A stretch of 35,219 nucleotides of DNA from Dimorphilus gyrociliatus (GCA_904063045.1 CAJFCJ010000196.1:39919-75137); one strand, 5' to 3'. Positions 10,028 to 20,555 are shown, counted from the stretch's first letter. Made by a program: numbers and translations. Notes: a model not told the origin generated them from the sequence alone.

Positions 10028-11929
10028 ATGGCTTTCAAATGTCACAATTGTCATTCAACAATTTATGGAAGGCAAAAATATTTGAAATGCAGCCTTTGTA
10101 AGAATCTTATTCATAGGAAATGCACAGGTATGTAACTCTTTAATCAGCTTTCATGTAATTATATTTTTTAACATATTCTTATAGAAACACATAACATACC
10201 AATTTGCAAACCTTGTAACAAAAGAAAATGTACTGTCATGCTCAAGAAGTTAACTAATCTGGAAATTCATCAATTCAAAGTAAATTCTGAAGAAAGCTTT
10301 ATTGATGAAAGAAATAAGATTGCTGCAGTTGAGGAATCAATATTGGAGGATGAAAATCATGTTCTTTCAGAATGCCAATCAATGGACCTAGACTCTTTGG
10401 AGGAAGTTGAAGAGAATGCTGAAGAATATTGTGAATCATCCACAAAAAGTGATTTTGAGATTGTAAAAGGAGGAAGTAGAAAGGGACATGACATTTTACT
10501 GAATGATGGATATTCTTTTGTTGTTAAACATAAAACACCATCAAGTACTATTTGGGTGTGCAGTGTGAGAAGTAAGAAGAAAAGATGTGTGGCCAGAATA
10601 AGACAAAATGGAAATTTATTTCTCAAAGGCAATTTGGAACATAATCACAACAGAAAAAAGAATTTAGAAGTGGATATTAAAGTGAAAACAGATTTGAAAA
10701 TTGTTTGCAGAAGTGATAATCAAACATCTGGAAGAAGCATTGCTGAAAAAGTTCTTCTATCCTATGAACCCAATGCAACTTGTCTTCCTGATATCAACTA
10801 TTTGAAGAGAATGGCAAACTCAAATAGACAAAAGTTTAGGCCAGTGGAACCTAAAGTGTACAACTTTAATTTAGATGAAACATTTTTGCCTGATGAATTT
10901 TTGCAGAAAGATATTTGTGAAAATGGAGAAAGAATTTTAATCTTTGCAACAAACCATCAGCTGAATTTATTATCAAAATCCAACTGTTGGTACATTGATG
11001 GTACTTTCAAGATTGTAAAAGAACCATTTTATCAACTTGTCACTATTCACTCATTTGTTAAGAAGAGTGGTGATATGAAGCAAGTTCCTCTTGTTTTTAT
11101 TTTTCTGACTTCAAAGCATACCAAAGCATACTTACAAGCATTTCAAGTAAATATTTCATATTATCTCTTCAAAAGTGATGATAAATAAAGTTGCTTTTTT
11201 GTAGCATATCAACAATCTTATCAATGATTTTCATCCAAAAAGAATTACAATGGATTTTGAAAAAGGACTATGGAAAGCATTATCAAAAGTATATCCCCTC
11301 ACTGAATTTCAAGGTTGTGTATTTCATTTCACACAAGCAGTATACAGGAAAATACAAGTCAGTTACATTCAAATATATATAACATTATCTATTAAATAAC
11401 TTATATTATTGAATAGGCTCTTGGCTATGTAAAGAAATACAAAGAAAAAGGAAATGATTGGAAAGATTTCAGAAAATTGATGGCTCTGCCATTCTTGCCA
11501 GCACATATTATTCAACCAACATTTGACAGCATAAATGCAGAACTTTGTGAAAAAAATAGATTTTTGGACCTGCTGCAATACTTCCAAACAAACTGGATCA
11601 AAAATAAATTATGGAAACCAAATAACTGGTCAGTTTTTGGTTTGTCTATTAGGACCAATAATGATTGTGAAGGATGGCATCAAAGAATGAATAGTAAGCT
11701 GCCTGCTAAAGGTTCTTTTTACATGCTGGTTGATGAGCTAAAAAAAGAGTCTGAGTTGATTGCAGTTTATGAGAAATTACTGTCAGAAAAAAGGATTTAC
11801 AAACATCAAAAGAAAAAGTATATTGACATCCAAAAGAAAATTTTTGATTTATGGGATGATTTCAAGTTGAACAAATTGACATCAATTGATCTATTAATGC
11901 AGACATCCCATATCTACTCTCCAGCATAA
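10028..11929 (+). CDS. MULE-1 transposase (PHD-like finger, FLYWCH, MULE DDE)
   Basis: Exons 10028-10127, 10185-11146, 11205-11357 and 11417-11929 (TAA) join in frame through GT..AG introns of 57, 58 and 59 bp to give 575 residues. Residues 5-45 form a C4HC3-like finger: CHNC, then CSLCKNLIHRKC, then CKPC. A Glu/Asp-rich linker follows. A FLYWCH zinc finger lies at about 129-189 (W157, C159, C168, H186, H188, ending EHNHN), a DNA-binding module common in animal MULEs. The catalytic domain has WYIDGTFK (D305), ITMDFEKG (D371), the C-x2-H pair GCVFH (392-395) and NNDCEGWH (E490), matching the D-D-E triad of MULE transposases. All motifs are present. It should cut and paste the surrounding element by binding the TIR subrepeats, which is inferred from the family. 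The start lies upstream of the longest uninterrupted frame (10238) because the first exon supplies most of the finger. Confidence 0.92.
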
Positions 11930-12010
11930 ATATCATTTGTCAAGCTTTATTGTTTTTTAGTATAATATTTAGTCTTTTAAATACATACTTTTAGATTTAT
12001 AGCTAAATCT

Positions 12011-12140
12011 TTTATTCAAAAATTCAAAAATAAAATAAATATAAAAATAGGGTGCGAACGTACCTGGGTACGTTCGCACCCGCCCAGGGTACGTTCGCAC
12101 CCGGGTACGTTCACACCCAGGTACGTTCGCACCCCAACTC
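12011..12140 (-). repeat. MULE-1 right TIR with subrepeat array
   Basis: Reverse-complement partner of 9411-9561. It has one inner unit in one orientation and four outer units in the other, one unit fewer than the left TIR, so subrepeat number differs between the ends. The outermost bases (...CGCACCCCAACTC) match the left terminus imperfectly. Confidence 0.92.
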
Positions 12141-12149
12141 GACAAAATC

Positions 12150-12419
12150 AGGTAGATTCAGTATGCATCATTAATGTCTATTTCAAATCTCACATAGATT
12201 TCCATTAGTTATACTTTTAGTTATAGAAGTCAGATGGAATGTTTCTCCTTCATATCTTATATATTAGGATAATTGATAATCTCTGCCTTATCTCATTTGA
12301 AAAGTAAACAAACATGACTAATATTATTAAACGAAATTGTTTTTTTCATCAAAAGTATTAAAAAACAAACAGGGTTGAGAAAACTTATCCTCATTCTCAA
12401 GAATTTGCATTGCATTCAC
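12150..12419. other. Spacer between MULE-1 and the dispersed repeat; nothing seen
   Basis: AT-rich DNA without reading frames or repeats that I recognise. Confidence 0.3.
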
Positions 12420-12957
12420 TGGCACAAAGCCAATGTACAACTTTGGTTATATTTTACATGCTTGAACTCTATTATTTTATGCAACATATACATGTACATC
12501 TTAAAACCTATGCAAGAAAATGCTATAACATTGGCCAAACATAAGTCTGATTAGTCAGCTAAGGCTCATCTTTAATTACCAATAAAGGTTTGGCCAAGTT
12601 ATAATTCAATTAACATTCCTAAATGTTCAACCTTGTAACATCCTGTTACTAAAGATAAATATGAACTACACATTTCGGCAACTGTAAAGTGATGATTGGA
12701 TGTCAGAGGCAAACCTCAAAGTATATAAATCCTCACTATTCTCATTTGGCATGCAGCTTCCATCTGGACCCAAGGACCTGGGAATATCATCTGGAAACAA
12801 CTTCCACTGGAACCATCCATCTACTCCTCAACACTGGAAGACAGTTTGGTAATTTGGCAACCTGCTTTTACGAACTATCTACTCTGCTATCAAACTCTCA
12901 TATTGTTACTTGCTTAAGTATTATTGTTGCAAATAAACCGTTTTAATTTAAACATTT
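12420..12957 (-). repeat. Dispersed repeat, copy 2, abutting the env-like gene
   Basis: Read on the minus strand it matches 4241-4578 on the plus strand, with an extra ~150-bp segment. It lies exactly where a 3' LTR of the minus-strand gypsy element would be expected, and its minus-strand start is TGTTTAAATTAAAACGG. However, it differs from the short LTR candidate at 23373, and the env tail changes abruptly near 13037, so it may instead be a separate element that replaced the end of env. A TATATAA at 12722 and an AATAAA at 12932 also fit a transcription unit on the plus strand. Confidence 0.55.
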
Positions 12958-14750
12958 GTTTAAAGGTTCGAGTAGAACCAGTATTGTTATAACTTGCAAA
13001 TGCATAGATTTTGCCAGCAAGAGCAGTACATTATCACCATTTTTTCTGAAAATAGGATAATTTTGCAGTTCTATTTCTTCTGATTCATATGTTGGAGCTG
13101 AAGGTAATCTTTTTGTTTTTGTCAATAGTTTAGACAGTCTGGTAAATTGAACTCTTTTCAGTTTTTTCTTCCAAATAAAGTAAATGAAGAATCCAATTCC
13201 AATCAAGAGTATAATTGGCAGAAGTATGTCTATTAGTATTTTGAAAGGTTTTCTTATCCATGAAGAAAATAGATGTTGTGTTGGTGACAAGGCTGCATCA
13301 ATTCCTAAATCATTTGCAAAGTTAATATGCTCTCTATGCTTAGTCAAAGTATCCTGTATGTATTCCAAAACTTGTTGTATCTGATAATGTTTCTTGCCCA
13401 CATCTTCTTTTATACCTAGTTGTAATAATTCAGTAAGTCTGACAACTTCTAGTTTTGGTTCTTCAATTTGACTGTTGATTTTCATTCTGATTGATTGTGC
13501 TGCTGCTGTTTGGAACCTGCATCCTTTCCTAGTATAATAGATAAATGTCTTCTTGCCAGAATGTATGGCATATTGGTTTTGTTCTGCATCCAAAGGATTT
13601 TTCTTGATCTTGAAGAGATGCTGAGTTTGGTCACATGTACCATATCTTATGTCTTCTTTAGTGATGTGGTAAGCATGGTGAAGTATTGGATCAATTGAGA
13701 ATAGGAGATCTTTATATTTGATCAGAAATTCTTTTGAACATAATCCATTTTTTGTTATAATTGTTGTGTCACAAACTACTTGAACAGGTTTTAATTCTGT
13801 ACATGTATTGAGGGTTGTTAGATCTCCTAACCATGTACTATGGGTTCCATGTTTAGATCTAAGTATTGTTGGTAGTTGAGGTGATAGTGGTGTAAGTAGG
13901 GCTATCATCTTGTTTCTCATGATAAATTCTTTGCATAAAAGTTGTGAGACTTGTTTAAAAACTGTTTGTAAATTTTGAAAATTTTTGTCAATATTGTTTA
14001 ACAGTGCAGCTGTTCTTATAGCATCTTTTATATTTATTTGGTGTGATTCTGGAATCTCTATGCTTTCTAATTGTTTCCTCTTCCATTTGTGATTTATTGG
14101 TTTTCTTTGTAAAAGTGTATATTTGCCATTTTCTGTATGAATTTGAAATTGTGTATCTTTTGGGCTTTGATACCAAATGTTCATGTTTGGGAGTGGGTTG
14201 AAAGTAACTGGTTTTTTGTCCAATTCAAACTCTTGTGATCTTACTAGTCTGGCAGGTTTAGCTTTGTTGTTTTCAGCATTTTTAGTATGTATTTGTTGTT
14301 AATATCCCAGATGTCTGGAGAAATAATTTCTTTGACAAACCAAGTCCTCACTAATGGTGTTGCATGATTTTTTATCAGCATATGGTAGGTTTTGTCACCA
14401 TCTCTATACCAATCATTATATGTTAAAATATCTTGTATTTCTGTGACATTGGCCTTTCTTAGTGATGATTTCTTTCCAATATATTTCTCCAATCTATTAA
14501 CTTCTTTATTTGAAATGATCTTGTATTTTGTATCCTCTATTATTTTATTGTCAGCATAATTGGAATTTGTAAGATCAGTTCTAAGTAAGTCATATTCATT
14601 CTGGGGTACCAATACTCTTGTACCAGGACCACCATATCCTTTGATATATCTGTCTTGGTAAGGTAAATCCATTATTGCATAGTTGGGGCAGGAAAAATAT
14701 CCTCCAAGTTTTACACATTCCACATTATGGGAAACTATTTTCCATTCCAT
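12943..14750 (-). pseudogene. env-like transmembrane protein of the gypsy element (frameshifted)
   Basis: Two frames, 14750-14244 (168 codons) and 14223-12943 (426 codons), follow each other downstream of the integrase C-terminus, the position of env in env-bearing gypsy elements. They look like one gene split by a frameshift near 14245, where TAG and TAA closes the first frame. The second frame has scattered cysteines, a possible amphipathic stretch (about 62-110), a strong transmembrane segment (about 328-351, ILLPIILLIGIGFFIYF) followed by a basic stop-transfer WKKKLKR, and a cytoplasmic tail. No signal peptide is evident at the first methionine, so the true start may come from splicing. 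The last ~35 codons differ from the related fragment at 23030 and probably read into foreign DNA. Identity as env rests on position and topology, not on a recognised family motif. Confidence 0.6.
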
Positions 14751-14898
14751 TTACCCAATCACCAATTTTGTAAGTTGGAGGTTTTCTTGTAATAGCTTTA
14801 TTAACTCTATCTCTAAATTCCTTCTTTTTTTAATCTTGGAACTTCCATTAATAGATCTAAAACATTTCTATTCTTCAATCCAAATAATATTTCATGTG
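14725..14898 (-). pseudogene. Integrase C-terminal fragment of the gypsy element
   Basis: This is the part of the integrase downstream of the MULE-2 insertion. It begins next to the target duplication with PHEILFGLKNR, typical of the region after the catalytic core, has a one-base frameshift in the poly-A run near 14822-14828, and continues in the other frame to KIGDWV before a TAA at 14727-14725 that overlaps the env-like start. KIGDWV resembles the beginning of a short GPY/F-like domain. Confidence 0.7.
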
Positions 14899-14907
14899 GG
14901 GTTTTGC

Positions 14908-15063
14908 GGGGCCAGGACATTTCGGCCCAGGACATTTCGGCCCACTTTTTGGACATTTTGGCCCACTTTGGACATTTCGGCCCACTTTGGGACATTTCGG
15001 CCCAGGACATTTTGGCCCACTTTAGGACATTTTGGCCCACTTTAGGACATTTCGGCCCATTTT
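14908..15063. repeat. MULE-2 left TIR subrepeat array
   Basis: About eight copies of GGACATTTYGGCCCA with a variable CTTT/CTTTGG/CTTTAGG spacer. The first unit starts right after the target duplication. Units with TTTTGG and TTTCGG are intermingled. Confidence 0.85.
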
Positions 15064-15183
15064 AGAGCATTAATATTCAAGAATATAACTTTCCATTTTA
15101 TGATGTATTATGTTTATTTTTTCAATAAGAAAGGAAACAATTTCAAAACAGTAAGAGAATGATATAACATACAATAACAAAAA

Positions 15184-15812
15184 NNNNNNNNNNNNNNNNN
15201 NNNNNNNNNNNNNNNNNNNNNNNNNNNNNNNNNNNNNNNNNNNNNNNNNNNNNNNNNNNNNNNNNNNNNNNNNNNNNNNNNNNNNNNNNNNNNNNNNNNN
15301 NNNNNNNNNNNNNNNNNNNNNNNNNNNNNNNNNNNNNNNNNNNNNNNNNNNNNNNNNNNNNNNNNNNNNNNNNNNNNNNNNNNNNNNNNNNNNNNNNNNN
15401 NNNNNNNNNNNNNNNNNNNNNNNNNNNNNNNNNNNNNNNNNNNNNNNNNNNNNNNNNNNNNNNNNNNNNNNNNNNNNNNNNNNNNNNNNNNNNNNNNNNN
15501 NNNNNNNNNNNNNNNNNNNNNNNNNNNNNNNNNNNNNNNNNNNNNNNNNNNNNNNNNNNNNNNNNNNNNNNNNNNNNNNNNNNNNNNNNNNNNNNNNNNN
15601 NNNNNNNNNNNNNNNNNNNNNNNNNNNNNNNNNNNNNNNNNNNNNNNNNNNNNNNNNNNNNNNNNNNNNNNNNNNNNNNNNNNNNNNNNNNNNNNNNNNN
15701 NNNNNNNNNNNNNNNNNNNNNNNNNNNNNNNNNNNNNNNNNNNNNNNNNNNNNNNNNNNNNNNNNNNNNNNNNNNNNNNNNNNNNNNNNNNNNNNNNNNN
15801 NNNNNNNNNNNN
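15184..15812. other. Assembly gap (629 N)
   Basis: A run of N lies inside MULE-2, covering the C-terminal part of its transposase gene. The two long minus-strand open frames that appear to span it are produced by the N run and are not genes. Confidence 0.99.
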
Positions 15813-17206
15813 ATCCTTGAAGGTCAGAATTAGGAAACTGGTCTTTAAGTGCCATCCATATAGCCTTTTCAAAATCAAGAACAATTTCTGGGTGTTTTTA
15901 TTCAGTAATTTTCTTATCTCCTGTGTTCATTTATAAGGAGTTAAATTAAAAGTGAATATCATATTAAAAAATTTCAAACCTGAAGAACAGCAATATAGCA
16001 GTTTTTCTTTTTGCTACTCATCAGAACATAAATTAATGGAACCTGCTGATATTCATCATGTTTTTTCAAGAATCCATGAATTGAAAAGAGTTGATAAAAT
16101 GGATCTCTAACAACTTTAAAAGTTGCATCAATGAACCAAATTTTCAACATTCAAGTAATTCTATTTGATGATTTGTACCAAATATAATACATGATTTTCT
16201 TTTCTTTTTATCTTTCAATAAGAAATCCATTGGAATTTCATCTAGATTTATTTCAAAGTGTAATCTCTAGGATGCTTTGGTCTTCTATCTCTTTATATCT
16301 GGAAGCTTTTCTTCTTAGTGATTCTAATTCTGGTAAGTCTTCAATATTATCTTTAAATTTAAGAATAATATCTTCTGCTATTCTTTTACCAGTTTTGTCA
16401 TTGTCACAATTTGCCATTTCTTTCAAATCCATTCTTGACTGAAGAACATTTTCCAGATTTTTATACAACTTATGAAGATGGTTTCCATTTTTTACAATGA
16501 AATTTGATCCTTTTTGTATTATGTATGCAGGACAAGGATTTTTAGCATATCTTTGAGTACATCTCCAGGTAATTGAACTCTCAGTTTTTCTTTTCATGGA
16601 ATATGAACAATTTTTGTGTAGAAGTAAGTCTTTACCTTTGGTACTTCCACACAACAATTTTGAATTCATCTGTTTCAGTTTCCATAATGTTACACTGCTC
16701 ATCCATCTCAAATGAAGTTTCATCACTGATGTCAACTTTCATATCTCTCATATCTTGCCTATTATCAGGAAGATTCACCTCTTTTTCAATATTTGATGAT
16801 TCAGTTGAATTAAAGTCAAAAGAGAGTCTCAGCTGTCAAAAATAATTTAGAGTGAGATATTAATATTTTTTAAGCATTGAAATTACCTGATTTGTGTTGC
16901 TTTCACTTGCATAATCCTTTGAAGATTCCATATCAATATCACTTTCTTGAAGAATTTCACTCTGATGATAATTATCTATTTTCTTCAATTTAATAAATAA
17001 TTGTCTTCTCCTGACATCATGACAATCAGAGCAATAATCTGTATCTTAATATATAAATGATATAGTATTAAACATTGGAAAGTTTAATAGAATACACTTA
17101 TTTTTTCAACATTTTGCATGATAAAAATGTCTGCACAACTTGCATCTGAATTTTCTTTGAGTCCAGTGGAACTCAATCCACACTTCCAACAATTTTTCAA
17201 ATTCAT
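15813..17206 (-). pseudogene. MULE-2 transposase (PHD-like finger, FLYWCH, MULE DDE), broken and gapped
   Basis: Minus-strand pieces: a first exon from 17206 with a finger like that of MULE-1 (CWKC then a C-x2-C-x4-H-x2-C, clear in the second copy at 26841, frameshifted here); exon 17044-16887 (YCSDCHD); exon 16832-15980 with the FLYWCH module (TWRCTQRYAKNPCPAYI, then NHLHK) and the first catalytic Asp region WFIDATFKVVRDPFYQL; and exon 15920-15813 with LDFEKAIWMALKDQFPN, the second catalytic Asp region, running into the gap. Introns have GT..AG ends. Single-base deletions shift the frame in the finger, in the FLYWCH exon (near 16653) and in the last exon. The first-exon finger is followed by a TGA in both copies, so its donor site or reading frame may be lost. 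The same family as MULE-1 is certain; function is doubtful. Confidence 0.85.
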
Positions 17207-17445
17207 GCTGTGGTTTCTATCAAAACTAGGATGAAATGCAAGAAACAAATATACCTCTACTTTTTTCACAACAGGAAAAGGAAATTGCAAAAATAGTAAA
17301 ATTACTTTTGAAAAAAAGAAAACTGGTAATATGAAAATGTTTCAAATTTTTTGAATGATTTATATATATATATATTATATGTGGAACTGCATAGTGGAAC
17401 TGCAATTGAAAATTACATGTTTTTTCTTGTTATTTTTCTAAGATG

Positions 17446-17554
17446 GGGTGAAACATTTTGGGCGGAAATGTCCCAAAGTGGCCGCAAATGTCCCAAAGTG
17501 GGCTGAAATGTCCCAAAGTGGGCCGAAATGTCCTGGGCGAAATGTCCTGCACCT
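17446..17554. repeat. MULE-2 right TIR subrepeat array
   Basis: About six units of GGGCCGAAATGTCC with CCAAAGT spacers, the reverse complement of the left array, ending TGCACCT beside the target duplication. Several units lack a base compared with 27090-27183 (e.g. GGGCGAAATG for GGGCCGAAATG). Confidence 0.85.
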
Positions 17555-17563
17555 GGGTTTTGC

Positions 17564-19080
17564 CAGTGCTTCCAACTGGAATTTGATTTAAACATGTCTG
17601 AATTTCCAAATTCTTTCTTTCTACCATTCCATTACTTTGGCTATGGAATGCTGTTGTTTTAATTTTTCGTATTCCCATTGATGTCACCATTTCTGTAAAG
17701 ATTTCCCCAAGAAATTCCTTCTTGATCTGTGAGAATTTCTTCTGGGATACAAATATTGGGAAATAGTTGAAAAACAAATGTTTAGAAATCTCCTCAGCTG
17801 TTTGAGTTTTTAGAGGGAATATGTTGTTAAATCTGGACTGTGGTCTATAATGACAAGTATATACTTGTAAGAATCATGTCCAGTCAGAGGTCCCATTATG
17901 TCCTAGCAATTCTTTGCATTGGAAGTGTTGGATGGGGTGTTTCCACCAGTAGATGTTTGTTTCCAGGTGCTCTCAATTGTTCACAGAATTCACAATTTCT
18001 AATATGTTCTTTGATTGTTTTCTTCAGTTGTGGATGCCAAAAGGCTTGTTCCAATGTATGGATTGTTATGTCAACACCATAGTGTTCAATAATTGATGTT
18101 GATGAATTTGTCCCAGTAGGCTTGTTAAAGTTGCCAATGGGATTACAAGTAGTGGTTGGCAACCATTCAAATACCATACCAGATCCTCTTTGACAAACAT
18201 ATGTTCAATAAAATTCTTATAATCCTTGACTGTTTCAACATCAATGTCTTCTCCTTCCAATTTATCTACAACTTTCATTAGTGTATCATCCATTATTTGT
18301 TCTGTGTAGAAATTTATCTCAACTGCTTTATTTTTCAATTTCATGACCTGTATTTGTTTTCATCTACTTGTAAGAATCATGTCCAGTCAGAGGTCCCATT
18401 ATGTCCATAGCTATTCTTTGCATTGGTAAAGTTGGGTGAGGTGTTTCAACCAACAGATGTTTGTTGCCTGGTGCTCTTAATTGCTCACAAAATTCACAAC
18501 TCTTTATGTGATCTTTAATTGTTTTCTTTAGCTTGGGGTGCCAGAAAGCTTGCTCCAAAGTGTGAATTGTTATGTCTACACCATAGTGCTCAAATAGTTG
18601 ATGTTGATGAATTTGTCCAAGTAAGTTGGTTAGAGTTGATAGTGGAATTACAAGTAGTGGTTGACAGCCATTTAGATACCATACAAGATCTTCTTTTACA
18701 AACATAGATTCAATAAAGTTTCCATATTCATTCAAAGACCCATTATCAATGTTTTCTCCTTCCAATTTGTCTACAACTTTCATTAGTGGAGTATCTAATA
18801 CTTGCTCTCTATAGAAGTTTATTTCAACTGGTGTGATTTTTAGTTTCATAATCTGGGCTTGGATTTCAGTTATGTCTTCATCATAATCATTGTCTAGATT
18901 GTCATCTAAACAATCACCTAATTCTTCTAAGTCCTCTGTATCAATATAAAAGCATTTAAGCATATCCTTTCTTTCTGCTAATTGGGGAACTGTATTGCCA
19001 TTTTGTTTTTCTTCATTTAATCTTTCCTTAAGTAAATTACGAAAATCAATTACTTCATCAGTTTCACCAATTCTTGATAT
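17564..19080 (-). pseudogene. Integrase of the gypsy element, copy 1, with internal duplication
   Basis: Minus-strand reading begins after the TAG at 19081-19083 with the RNase H-integrase linker (ISRIGETDEV), passes an acidic connector, then an HHCC zinc-binding domain (HQHQLFEHYG...CEFCEQ) and the start of the catalytic core (MDIMGPL) up to a TAG at 18364-18366. Directly after, a second, related HHCC unit starts (MKLKNKAVEINFY, 18344) and continues into the catalytic core. In this copy the second unit is broken by several one-base deletions (near 17730, 17755, 17850, 17905, 18090); the version at 27193 is open. It is cut off at 17564 by MULE-2. Confidence 0.82.
17864..18852 (-). repeat. Internal tandem duplication of the integrase N-terminal region
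   Basis: Two ~485-bp units (18852-18367 and 18346-17864) each encode VEINFY...GHDSYK. Over ~154 comparable residues I count about 20 differences (using the intact second copy at 27979), roughly 87% identity, with the differences concentrated in the first third. A few bases (TAGATGAAAACAAATACAGG-like) join the units. Confidence 0.9.
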
Positions 19081-19083
19081 CTA

Positions 19084-20555
19084 GTCTGCTCTATTAGTTC
19101 TTCCTGGTATGTATATTATTTCAAAATCCATATCCATAAGTGCCATCACCCATTTAACAGTACTTGTATTCAGTTTGTTTTGTACAAATGTTTGTACCAA
19201 ATTTTGGTGATCAGTGTAGAGAAAAAATTTCTTATACTGTAGATAATGGGAGAATTTTTGTACTGCCCAATATACTGCAAAAGCCTCTTTTTGATAAGCT
19301 GCATATCTTAGTTGTGTATTGATTAGGAGCTTGGAAGCAAAAGATTGGTTTTCTTATTTTCTTTCCATCTTCTTCCCATTCTTGTTCTAGAACTGCACCA
19401 ACTGCATAATTAGAAGCATCTGTTGTTAAATAGAATGATTTAGTAAAGTCTGGCAGTTGAAGGATTGGGGGCTCTGTCATTGCATTCCTTAGTGTTTCAT
19501 AAGCTTCCTCTGCTTTTTTTGTCCATTTCAGTTTTTCTGTCTTTTGGTGTACTTTTAATAATTCTCTCAAAGGTTTTGTGATTTTTGCAAAATCTTTAAC
19601 AAATCTTCTATAATAACCACAAAATGCCACAAAACTCAACAGAGTATTTGCAAACATAGGTAATTTGGCATCTTTTATTTTCTGAATCTTTTCAGGATCA
19701 GTTTCAATACCATTCTGTGTAATTCTATGACCAAGGAATTGAACTGATTCTTGTAAGAATGCACATTTGCTCAGTTTAATTCTAAAGTCTTTTTCCTTGA
19801 TTCTTTCCATAAGTTTCTGTAGAGCTACAAAGTGTTCTTCCAATGTTTTGGTAAAAACTATAATATCATCCATATAATTAATGCAGAAGTTTTCCAATCC
19901 ATTAATAACAAAATTTGCCATGATATAGCTGAAGTGTGAAGGTGCATTTGCCAAACCAAATGAATTCAAATAAACCAAATGGCCTAATAAAAGCAGTTTT
20001 CTCCTTATCTTCTTCTTTGATTGGAATATGATGAAATTCACTTGTTAAATCCAATATAGAAAAATATTTGTGGCCTCCTCCAAGCTTATCAAATAAATCT
20101 TCTTGATGTGGGATTGGATAAAAATTCTTTTTCGATTGCTTGTTAAGTTTTCTGTAATCCACACACATTCTTAATGTTCCTTCTTTCTTTTTCACAAAAA
20201 CAATGGGTGAAGCCCATTGGCTTTTGCTTACTGTAATTAGACCATTTTCCAATAATCCATTTAATTGATCCCTGCATTCCTGCTGTCTGTTGGGTAGCAA
20301 TCTGTATGGTCTTTGTTTGAAAGGCTTTATATCTTCCAATAATTCAATTGCCATTAGTGGAACATCTGGTGAACCAATGTCATTCTGATTTGTAGCAATA
20401 ATATCTTCATAATTCTTTATCATTTCTTTTATTTCTTCTCTGTTCTTGTCAAGATTATTTTTGGACACATGTAAATAATTGTCAATTTCTAGTGTATTTG
20501 AATTAATATTGTGTACATTTTGATTAGACAAATGTTCAAATTCAATACTTTCCAA
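19084..20555 (-). pseudogene. Reverse transcriptase-RNase H of the gypsy element, copy 1
   Basis: The frame 20555-19902 holds the RT fingers and palm: PSQWASPIVFVKKK-like context (SQWASPIVFVKKKEG), MCVDYRKLN, and FSILDLTSEFHHIPI with the first catalytic Asp. Near 19968 a short deletion and frameshift replaces the usual residues before PFGL; the other frame (20041-19232) goes on with FGLANAPSHF, the catalytic box NYMDDIIVF, the thumb (FLGHRITQNGIE) and the RNase H start (LTTDASNYAVGAVLEQ). A further frameshift at about 19330 disturbs RNase H, and a TAG at 19081-19083 interrupts the typical end-of-RNase-H motif (AD-stop-ISR). The usual SGFH motif is SEFH here. It is not functional as it stands. 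Confidence 0.9.

Larger units (their letters stand above)
9411..12140 (+). mobile_element. MULE-1: complete Mutator-like DNA transposon
   Basis: A 2730-bp element bounded by a perfect 9-bp direct repeat GACAAAATC (9402-9410 and 12141-12149), the target-duplication length typical of MULEs. Terminal inverted repeats (9411-9561 and 12011-12140) flank one four-exon transposase gene with no disabling change that I can see. The inner 50 bp of the two TIRs appear identical. Ends, duplication, intact gene and well-kept TIRs together suggest recent or current ability to move; activity itself is inference. Confidence 0.92.
14908..17554 (-). mobile_element. MULE-2: second Mutator-like element, nested in the gypsy integrase
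   Basis: The element is flanked by a perfect 9-bp direct repeat GGGTTTTGC (14899-14907 and 17555-17563), which also marks the point where the integrase frame is broken. Both ends carry arrays of GGACATTTCGGCCCA-type subrepeats in inverted orientation. Inside, on the minus strand, is a transposase gene related to that of MULE-1. About 629 bp is hidden by the N run, so total length is an estimate. Confidence 0.9.

Noticed and set aside
12689-12946. 85-codon plus-strand frame in the dispersed repeat
   Set aside because: It is not kept in the related copy at 4241-4578 and has no recognisable motif.
14683-15045. Frames with repeated 'FRPTF' or 'WAEMS' peptides
   Set aside because: They read through the MULE-2 TIR subrepeat array and have no independent support.
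15070-15884. Two long minus-strand open frames of about 260 codons
   Set aside because: They exist only because the N run contains no stop codons; the real flanks belong to MULE-2.
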